Shown piece by piece: positions 34,945 through 41,270 of a stretch of DNA of 64,000 bases. Where the stretch lies: assembly GCA_028228615.1 (NCBI GenBank), contig JAOJBS010000005.1, forward strand, positions 50,880 to 114,879, in the 5' to 3' direction. Numbering within the stretch: the first letter of the stretch is position 1; each line of letters starts with the position of its first letter. A program made the translations under genes and the position numbers. Under the pieces are notes generated by a model. That model was not told the origin of the DNA and did no database searches. It saw only the letters and a list, made by a program, of their open reading frames with translations. Source of the DNA: UBA4421 sp028228615 (lineage in GTDB: Bacteria > Pseudomonadota > Gammaproteobacteria > Pseudomonadales > Azotimanducaceae).

Positions 34945-35883
34945 ATGGCAATACATTGGTACCCAGGTCACATGCACAAAGCGATTCGCGAGATGAATAA
35001 AATCTTAGCGGACGTTGACCTTGTCATTGAATTACTCGATGCGCGCTTACCTTCTAGCAGCCAGAATCCCGTCATTGAAAAGCTTCGGCAGAACAAGCCC
35101 AGCATTAAAATTTTGAGCAAATTTGACTTGGCAGACCCTGCTACCACCTCGCTCTGGCAGGCACACTTTGAGCAAGATGCCTCGGTCAAAACCCTGACAA
35201 CAACCCTTGATCAACAAGACAAAGCGCAAAAGATCATTCGCTTGTGTCAAACGCTAGTACCCTCTAAGGCGAAAGCTAACCTGCATATGCTGGTGATGAT
35301 CGCGGGTATTCCAAACGTGGGTAAATCTACCTTGGTCAATGCAGTTTCGGGGCGCAAGGCCGCTAAAACTGGGAACGAACCTGCTATTACAAAAGGTCAA
35401 CAGCGGATCAAGTTGACGGAAGGCATCATTCTGCTGGATACCCCGGGGATACTGTGGCCAAAGATTGAAAACGAAAACAGCGGTTATCGGTTGGCGGCTT
35501 CTGGCGCCATTAAAGACACTGCGATGGGTATTGAAGAGGTTGCCTTTTACTTGGCCGAATATTTGATAAAGCATTACCCAGCGGCATTGAAAGAGCGCTA
35601 TGACCTGCCCTCGATACCAGATGCGGAATTTGAATTCATGGAAATGATGGGCGCTCGACGAGGCTGTATCAGTGCTGGTGGGCGAATCGATCTAGAAAAA
35701 GCTTCGGCGATTCTAGTGAATGAATTTCGTGCAGGAATGCTAGGGCCAATCACATTAGAGACCCCAGACATGATCCTAAAAGAGGACGTGATTATTGAGC
35801 AGCAAAAACAGTTCAAAGCGGCACGCGATGAAGAGAGAAAGCGCAAGTTTCGTTCTGGCCGCAGAGATAACCAAGCCTTCTAA
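34945..35883 (+). CDS. Circularly permuted ribosome-biogenesis GTPase (RbgA/YlqF family)
   Basis: The G motifs appear in permuted order G4-G5-G1-G2-G3: SKFDLAD (about 62-68), then GIPNVGKSTLVN (about 125-136) and DTPGI (about 164-168), with a C-terminal helical domain. RbgA in Bacillus acts in late 50S assembly. The start at 34945 (MAIHWYPGHMHKAIREM) is the family start; the longer frame from 34900 reads through repeat sequence. The product is 312 residues. Confidence 0.92.
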   Translation: MAIHWYPGHMHKAIREMNKILADVDLVIELLDARLPSSSQNPVIEKLRQNKPSIKILSKFDLADPATTSLWQAHFEQDASVKTLTTTLDQQDKAQKIIRLCQTLVPSKAKANLHMLVMIAGIPNVGKSTLVNAVSGRKAAKTGNEPAITKGQQRIKLTEGIILLDTPGILWPKIENENSGYRLAASGAIKDTAMGIEEVAFYLAEYLIKHYPAALKERYDLPSIPDAEFEFMEMMGARRGCISAGGRIDLEKASAILVNEFRAGMLGPITLETPDMILKEDVIIEQQKQFKAARDEERKRKFRSGRRDNQAF

Positions 35884-35887
35884 TCTA

Positions 35888-35904
35888 GGCGGCATGTTGC
35901 CGCC
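35888..35904 (+). terminator. Hairpin after the RbgA-like gene
   Basis: GGCGGCA (35888-35894) pairs perfectly with TGCCGCC (35898-35904) around three bases, directly after the stop codon. No U-tract follows, so efficiency is uncertain. Confidence 0.45.
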
Positions 35905-35928
35905 AGCCTGATAGCGAAAATAGACTGA

Positions 35929-35969
35929 TCTCTTTCTTTCTCTATCTCTTTCTCTATCTCTATCTCTAC
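35929..35969. repeat. CT-rich microsatellite
   Basis: About 40 bases of TCTCTTTC/TCTATC repeats (6- and 12-bp period) lie between the RbgA-like gene and the short asparaginase. Confidence 0.75.
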
Positions 35970-36020
35970 AATGCCCTCTCTGCACCGCCCTCACCAAATC
36001 ACTACACACCCATTCTGTGG

Positions 36021-36506
36021 TTAAAAAACTTCTTCAAATCGGTTTTCGGCTCGATTTTTGACCACGTTACCTGCTGTAAATACTCGCCCACTCATCACTA
36101 CGTAAACGCCGGCGGGGAGGGATTGAATGGCACCCACTGCACAGCCAATATTGAAAACTGCGTCATTGTTAGCAAAGGCCGCCGGTTGCAGGGACCCTGT
36201 TAAAACAATGGTCTTGTACTGAATGGTCGCTAGCTTCGCGGCGGTATCAACCATGCCATCAGTGCCATGAGTGATTAAAACATGGGATGACTCAGCAGCG
36301 CTGACCCGGGCGAAAATAATCGCCCGATCCTCATCAGTCATATCCAAGCTGTCTACTCGCATCAACTGGTTCACAGTGAACTCGAACGTAACACCCATAG
36401 CCTCAAGCAATGTTCCAACAACGGGATCACCTACTTCAAACTCACTTTTCTTATCAAAGTAAATTTTGTCTATGGTGCCACCGGTGGTAAATACTTCTAG
36501 CTGCAT
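36021..36506 (-). CDS. Short asparaginase-domain protein
   Basis: The 161 residues correspond only to the N-terminal domain of type I/II asparaginases: the FTTGGTIDKIYFD loop with the nucleophilic Thr, and THGTDGMVDTA with the second catalytic Thr-Asp. A Lys in the KTIVLTGS strand is also present. The C-terminal domain of full-length enzymes is missing. The end (KNRAENRFEEV) matches a known family of short proteins, so this looks like a natural length and not a truncation. Activity on asparagine is unproven. Confidence 0.8.
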   Translation of the reverse strand: MQLEVFTTGGTIDKIYFDKKSEFEVGDPVVGTLLEAMGVTFEFTVNQLMRVDSLDMTDEDRAIIFARVSAAESSHVLITHGTDGMVDTAAKLATIQYKTIVLTGSLQPAAFANNDAVFNIGCAVGAIQSLPAGVYVVMSGRVFTAGNVVKNRAENRFEEVF

Positions 36507-36565
36507 AAAAATGTTGTCACTCTAGTTTTTATTCGTAAATTCCTTTAACAAACTGCTTCAATAAC

Positions 36566-37305
36566 TTACCTCGCAGCATTTGAGCTAACAGTATTATTGC
36601 GCGGTATCGTCGCCGTAATATTCTGCTTTAAAGCGTGCAGTAAATTTTGCGCTTGCTCAAGCATAGTTTTCATTGGACTGGCGAATGGCACTGCATAGAC
36701 GTTGGCTAACACGGAATAAACCGTGGCAACCGTTAAGCTAGGACGATCGCCAAAAAAAGTAGCTTTTCGCCGCCAAGAAATCTGACAGCGCTGAGATATC
36801 CCGCTGAGCAATAGCACAAATTTCAGCGTGTGAACGCAGTCCCATGCCATGCCCCGCAAGCTGCTTCTTCACCGAGCGGCGAGCATAGGGGGCTAGTATG
36901 GCCCGCAGGGGCTGCGGTATATCACCTAGCACAGAATCTTTCAGCGTCGCCCAGTTTTCAGTTCGACACCAACGATCATAAACCATAGCCCAATAAAGGT
37001 TTTCCTCAACTAAGCGTTCTATCGCAACTGCAATACCACGCTCTTCACCAGTCAAATGATCGTCAGGATTATCTTGGTAGACTTCCTTTAAACGCTCAAT
37101 AATCAGAGAGGAGTCGCCCATAATCTCTCCCTCTATCTCAACCCATGCCGCCTTATTCTTTGGCCCGCCAAACAGTGTTGATGCGGTGATAGAGTGATGA
37201 GGGATATCGGCTATGCGCAGAAACGCATCAAGCTTAAGACAAAAAGGGACTGACACTCTTTAGACCCCAACGGCCCTGCAAATGGAAAACTTTTAGTTCC
37301 GCCAT
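36566..37305 (-). pseudogene. GST-like (FAX/metaxin-type) gene with two frameshifts
   Basis: Reading the minus strand from the ATG at 37305, seven bases after AGGAG, gives MAELKVFHLQGRWGLKSVSPF and then a stop. Dropping one T from the five-T run (plus-strand A at 37241-37245) joins it to CLKLDAFLRIADIPH and about 160 more residues. That frame stops soon after a seven-T run (A at 36752-36758), and dropping one T there restores FFGDRPSLTVATVYSVLANV to a stop at 36566. The joined product of about 245 residues resembles glutathione-S-transferase proteins of the metaxin/FAX group. Both breaks are one extra T in a homopolymer, so either the gene is decaying or the assembly has homopolymer errors. 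Confidence 0.72.
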
Positions 37306-37400
37306 AAGACATCTCCTATTGTTCGGGGTAACTTTAGCTCACTGCTGCAGCGCCTGCCTAGTGACGTAATGTAGCGTAGCGTAACGCAAGAAAGCGCAAG

Positions 37401-37442
37401 GTGACTTAATATTTTTGGATCAATATTAAGGCTTTAAGTCAC
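37401..37442. repeat. Overlapping inverted repeats upstream of the M81 peptidase gene
   Basis: GTGACTTAA (37401-37409) is complementary to TTAAGTCAC (37434-37442). CTTAATATT (37405-37413), which overlaps the first arm, is complementary to AATATTAAG (37422-37430). The two pairings share bases, so they exclude each other. The element lies 78 bp before the start codon. Confidence 0.75.
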
Positions 37443-37519
37443 ACTAACCAAGAATGTAGCTTTGCCGCAACGCACCAATAGGTGGTATGTTTTCAGCTCG
37501 GCACTCAATAGGAATTTTT

Positions 37520-38980
37520 ATGCGCATAGTCGTTGCGGGCATCAATCACGAAACCAATACTTATTGCTTGGAACAGACCGTTGCAAGTGACTTCCACCAG
37601 TCTCGCGGCGAGCGCATTTTAAGGTCTTTGGGAACCGAGACCAGCATTGGCGGCGCGCTTGAAGCTTCCGCAGAACTGGGCATTGAAGCCTTGCCCTTAT
37701 TGGTCGCACAGGCGCAACCAAGCGGCATCATTGAACGGGCAACCTATGAAGGGTTTAAGGATGAAATACTCAGCGGCATAAAAAACCAACTACCCATAGA
37801 CGGCGTTTTTCTAGACCTGCATGGCGCGGGCGTTGCTGAGGGCATTCAAGACTTAGAAGGTGATTTGGTGCTGGCCATTCGTAATTTGGTCGGCCCAGAT
37901 ACGCCTATTGCCGCCACTTTTGATCTGCATGGCAACATCAGCGCTGAGATGTGCGAAAATCTTGATGGCACATTCGCCTGCCACCAGTACCCCCACATCG
38001 ACCTTCATCTGCGTGCGCGGGAAGCCATTGAACTCATCATTCAAATGAACAATGAAGGTATCCGACCGGTATCTCATGTTGAAAGGCTGCCCATGCTTAT
38101 GCCAACAACCACAACGTTCACGGGCATTGGCGAGGCGCGTCTTGCGCTCATTCTGGCGGCTGAAGAGGCAGCTGGCGTCATCGATGTGAGCTGGTTTCAT
38201 GGATTCCCCTACGCCGATACCGAACATGTCGGCGTTTATATTGTAGTAACAACAACTGGCGACAGCGCCCAAGCAGCGAACATTGCCAAAGGTTTAGCCA
38301 AGGACCTGTGGGCGGTTCGAGAAGATTTGCGTGCACAAAGCTTATCCGGAGAGGAGGCACTAGCGGCCGCGCAAAACAGCGAAGCTCGCCCTGTGGTGAT
38401 CAATGAAACTTCCGATAACTGTGGCGGTGGGACGCCGGGGGATGGCACCCACCTGTTAAGGGTGATGCTGGATGCCCATTTAGAGCGCGCCTGCTTTGGC
38501 TTTATTGTCGACCCCGCTGTTGCAGAACAAGCCAGTGAAGCCGGCGTCGGCGCAACAATACAGATAGAACTCGGCGGCAAATATGATGACTTTCACGGCC
38601 AGCCGCTCCATGTGAGCGCATACGTAAAATCTTTGCACGATGGCAAACTGCGCATGCGTGCGATGTTCAAAGGTATGCCCCTACACCTTGGGAAAATGGC
38701 AAGGTTAATCATCAAAGGGGTAGATGTTATCGTCGCATCAAAGCGTTCTCAGACCTTCGACATAGGGCCATTTCAGGCCCTTGGCATAGATGTTAGCGAG
38801 TACGATATTGTTGCACTGAAATCTTCGAATCATTTTCGCGCGGGGTTTGCAGGCATTGCTGGCACTATTGTCACCGCAGACACACCTGGCCTCACGACCC
38901 ACAAAATCGAAATTTTTCCGCGTCAATTTGCTACCGGCCCACTGTGGCCAACAGACCCGACTGCCCGCTACCCTGAGTAG
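37520..38980 (+). CDS. M81-family metallopeptidase (MlrC-like)
   Basis: The start RIVVAGINHETNTY and the segments LDLHGAGV and ATFDLHGNIS are the N-terminal signature of MlrC/microcystinase-C proteins, which carry a zinc-site His-Asp-His set; the C-terminal MlrC domain follows with NETSDNCGGGTPGDGTHLL. The 486 residues fit. MlrC cleaves linear microcystin peptides, but most family members have unknown substrates. The ATG at 37520 with AGGA eight bases upstream is preferred. It is convergent with a D-amino-acid-type oxidase gene 16 bp away. Confidence 0.9.
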   Translation: MRIVVAGINHETNTYCLEQTVASDFHQSRGERILRSLGTETSIGGALEASAELGIEALPLLVAQAQPSGIIERATYEGFKDEILSGIKNQLPIDGVFLDLHGAGVAEGIQDLEGDLVLAIRNLVGPDTPIAATFDLHGNISAEMCENLDGTFACHQYPHIDLHLRAREAIELIIQMNNEGIRPVSHVERLPMLMPTTTTFTGIGEARLALILAAEEAAGVIDVSWFHGFPYADTEHVGVYIVVTTTGDSAQAANIAKGLAKDLWAVREDLRAQSLSGEEALAAAQNSEARPVVINETSDNCGGGTPGDGTHLLRVMLDAHLERACFGFIVDPAVAEQASEAGVGATIQIELGGKYDDFHGQPLHVSAYVKSLHDGKLRMRAMFKGMPLHLGKMARLIIKGVDVIVASKRSQTFDIGPFQALGIDVSEYDIVALKSSNHFRAGFAGIAGTIVTADTPGLTTHKIEIFPRQFATGPLWPTDPTARYPE

Positions 38981-38997
38981 CGCTCCGAGACGCTACT
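38976..38997. terminator. Bidirectional hairpin at the convergent stop codons
   Basis: AGTAGCG (38976-38982) pairs with CGCTACT (38991-38997). The stop of the M81 gene (38978-38980) lies in one arm and the stop of the facing oxidase gene begins at the end of the other. A shared terminator is likely, though no long U-tract follows in either direction. Confidence 0.5.
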
Positions 38998-40112
38998 TAG
39001 CTGGAAAATCGTGTCGGGGAAACCGCCTCAACACTCGCCTTAATCCTTTCATAGCCTGAAGGCAAAGTACTTTGCAGAATAAGGTGACGAGCCAACTGTG
39101 ACATGCCCGGCGAGCTCTGAACACCATAGCCACCCTGACCCGCCAACCAAAAGAAGCCCTTCGAATTCGCATCAAAACCCACCACAAAGGTTTTATCTGG
39201 GGCAAATGTACGCAGCCCGGCCCAGCTATGGTTAATAGACTTAACATCTAAGTCCACTACTGCGAGAAACCGATCCATGGCAATGGCAATATCCAATTCT
39301 TCGGGCTGGGCATCGCAAGGGCGCGACGGAGTTTCATCCGCTGGAGACAATAATATCTGCCCAGCATCGGGCTTAAAGTAGAACTGTTCGTCAACATCAA
39401 TGACCATGGGCCAGTCCTTGATGTCCGCCAATGCCGGGGCATTGAGTAAAATAGCGGTACGTCGTTTAGGCATCAAACCTAATGGCTTAAGTGAAGCCAG
39501 CGATGCCACCTCATCGGCCCAGGCGCCCGCTGCATTAACCACTATTGGCGCAGTAACTTGACGATCACTCAAATCAACTTGCCATTGACCCGAACGGTAG
39601 CTCAAGCCTGTAACTGCACAATTCGTGAGAAGCTCTCCCCCGCGCTGTCGATACAGGCGTAAATAACCCTGCAGCACAGCATCTACATCTAGGTCTCCGC
39701 CAACGGGATCTATTAGCCCCTGATTCAAAGTTTGCGGCTTGATAATCGGCATTCGCCTAGCAAGTTCTGCGGCATCAATTGCAGATAAAGATGGACTCGC
39801 TGCCTGCATGGCATCAATACTCGCCGCCTGAGCTTGAGTACCAACAAAGAGTAAATCACGAGGATGAATCAGCGGCGCTTCGGTAAATCCGACGGGTGGT
39901 TTGCGAAAAAAACGTTCGCTGGCAGCGGTGAGATTTTGTACAACCTCGTTACCATAAGTGGGCGCAAAGTAGGCGGCTGAGCGCCCGGTTGCGTGCATAC
40001 CCGGCCTAGCCTCGACTTCTAACAAAAGAACGCGCGTATCCAACGCTAATTCCGCCGCCGCAGAGGTGCCGGCGATACCAGCACCAATTATAATAATGTC
40101 GTACATGTACAC
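38997..40112 (-). CDS. FAD-dependent amino acid oxidoreductase (DAO/DauA-like)
   Basis: The dinucleotide fold DIIIIGAGIAGTSAA begins at residue 4 and GMHATGRSAAYF near 38-49 matches the D-arginine dehydrogenase DauA/glycine oxidase group of the DAO family. The 371 residues include VNAAGAWADEVA and a C-terminal GQGGYGVQSSPGM flavin segment. The likely reaction is oxidative deamination of a D-amino acid, substrate unknown. The ATG at 40112 has GAGG five bases upstream. It is convergent with the M81 peptidase gene. Confidence 0.87.
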   Translation of the reverse strand: MYMYDIIIIGAGIAGTSAAAELALDTRVLLLEVEARPGMHATGRSAAYFAPTYGNEVVQNLTAASERFFRKPPVGFTEAPLIHPRDLLFVGTQAQAASIDAMQAASPSLSAIDAAELARRMPIIKPQTLNQGLIDPVGGDLDVDAVLQGYLRLYRQRGGELLTNCAVTGLSYRSGQWQVDLSDRQVTAPIVVNAAGAWADEVASLASLKPLGLMPKRRTAILLNAPALADIKDWPMVIDVDEQFYFKPDAGQILLSPADETPSRPCDAQPEELDIAIAMDRFLAVVDLDVKSINHSWAGLRTFAPDKTFVVGFDANSKGFFWLAGQGGYGVQSSPGMSQLARHLILQSTLPSGYERIKASVEAVSPTRFSS

Positions 40113-40138
40113 CTCTTATTTAAAGAACCGTAAAAGCG

Positions 40139-40169
40139 AAAAAAACGGCGGGGTACTGTTGAGAACCCC
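40139..40169 (-). terminator. Intrinsic terminator of the methyltransferase gene
   Basis: On the minus strand GGGGT and ACCCC pair around a ten-base loop and are followed by GCCG and seven T. It lies between the methyltransferase stop and the oxidase start. Confidence 0.6.
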
Positions 40170-40217
40170 AGCCCTCAAAAGGCTAACGAGCCAGCCAAAC
40201 TCCCACCGTTAGCAACT

Positions 40218-41186
40218 CTATCGAGGGTTATGAGTGAGAAATATCCAACCCACCTGCTGATTGTCAATATAGTAGGCCTCATAATTCGATAAAGTAAACC
40301 CAAGGACATCAGCAGACTGACACAAGCCTTGCATCTGCCCGGCATTCCGCGCTGCTTGCTGCATTGCATTGAGCCGCAGCGTATACGCCCGCACTTCTTC
40401 AGCAAGATGACGTACACGAGCAGAAAGCTCAATGGTGGGCACTTGACCCACTGCCGCTATGAATATTTTCGCCTCACGACAGAGCTCAAAAACCAAGTCG
40501 TCAGCGGGCAGCTGTTTGAATTTACGACTAATAAGATCCACTTTTGCGGAGATGCGTTTTTGTATTTTTGCTACACGGGGTGCAGAAGCACTGGTCGCAG
40601 CTTTAGCCAGCTCTTCCAATAGTGGAATGATTTGCCCACTCTCTAACATTAAACGCGCCCGCCGCAGCCGTTGAGTGCTTGCTTCGTGTACCGCCCCTTC
40701 ACTGGCGTGAATCAAGAATCGGACTTTCCCGCCCGGCTTCAAAACACGCTTTAACTCCAATAACGCCGCCGATTCTTGAGCATATTCAAAACCAAATTGA
40801 GAACTAGCGAAGTCGAACTCTGCATCAGAAAAAGGCAGTTCAGTTAGGTCCGTTGATCCAACAAATGTTACCCGCGGCAAAAGCTCGGCATCAACATTCG
40901 CCACATCTCCGGGGTTAATGTCGGCGAAGTCTACGCCAACAATTGCAATATCTCTGTTCGAATCTCTGGCCACGGCTGCTGCGATCCAAGCGACAGCGCC
41001 ATTACCAGTCGCTAGGTCAATAATCTTTGTGCCTGTTGCTGCGGTACTGAAATAGGCTTGCCAGTCGCTCTCTACAGAAAATGCTTTATCAGCGAAAAAA
41101 CAGGTATTTTGAAAGCCTGAGCGCCAATAACGGGTCCAAGACAAAGCCTTGGCTGAGGGTTGGTGAGTATCTTTAGTCATCTGCAT
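40218..41186 (-). CDS. SAM-dependent methyltransferase
   Basis: After a short N-terminal region (WTRYWRSGFQNTCF), the Rossmann motifs TKIIDLATGNGAVAW, IAIVGVDFADI, FDFASSQFGFEYA and LKPGGKVRFLIH identify a class I methyltransferase. The C-terminal half (about 180-322) is helical and has no recognised domain. Product and substrate are unknown. The start at 41186 (or 41180) is preferred: the longer frame from 41264 crosses the terminator of the upstream TonB gene. It has its own -10 box at 41208-41213. Confidence 0.8.
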   Translation of the reverse strand: MQMTKDTHQPSAKALSWTRYWRSGFQNTCFFADKAFSVESDWQAYFSTAATGTKIIDLATGNGAVAWIAAAVARDSNRDIAIVGVDFADINPGDVANVDAELLPRVTFVGSTDLTELPFSDAEFDFASSQFGFEYAQESAALLELKRVLKPGGKVRFLIHASEGAVHEASTQRLRRARLMLESGQIIPLLEELAKAATSASAPRVAKIQKRISAKVDLISRKFKQLPADDLVFELCREAKIFIAAVGQVPTIELSARVRHLAEEVRAYTLRLNAMQQAARNAGQMQGLCQSADVLGFTLSNYEAYYIDNQQVGWIFLTHNPR

Positions 41187-41207
41187 ACATTGCCAATTAG
41201 AGACGTG

Positions 41208-41213
41208 ATTATA
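41208..41213 (-). promoter_or_regulatory. Probable -10 box of the methyltransferase gene
   Basis: The minus strand reads TATAAT, 22 bp before the start at 41186 and just after the terminator of the TonB gene. The -35 falls in the T-run of that terminator and is weak. Confidence 0.5.
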
Positions 41214-41226
41214 GTGATTTTTAGGC

Positions 41227-41257
41227 AAAAAAAAGCCGCGCAAAGCGCGGCTTTTCT
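41227..41257 (-). terminator. Intrinsic terminator of the TonB-dependent receptor gene
   Basis: GCCGCGC and GCGCGGC pair around TTT and are followed on the minus strand by eight T, 14 bp after the receptor stop. The plus-strand side also has TTTT, so it may act in both directions. Confidence 0.9.
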
Positions 41258-41270
41258 GGAGCAAGGCTGC

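Noticed and set aside
36021..36506. Truncated asparaginase caused by a frameshift like its neighbour
   Set aside because: The C-terminal end matches that of a known short family and no further asparaginase domain is found in another frame downstream.
40940..40975. Possible tRNA T-arm (GTTCGAATC)
   Set aside because: It lies in the coding frame of the methyltransferase and no acceptor or anticodon stems surround it.
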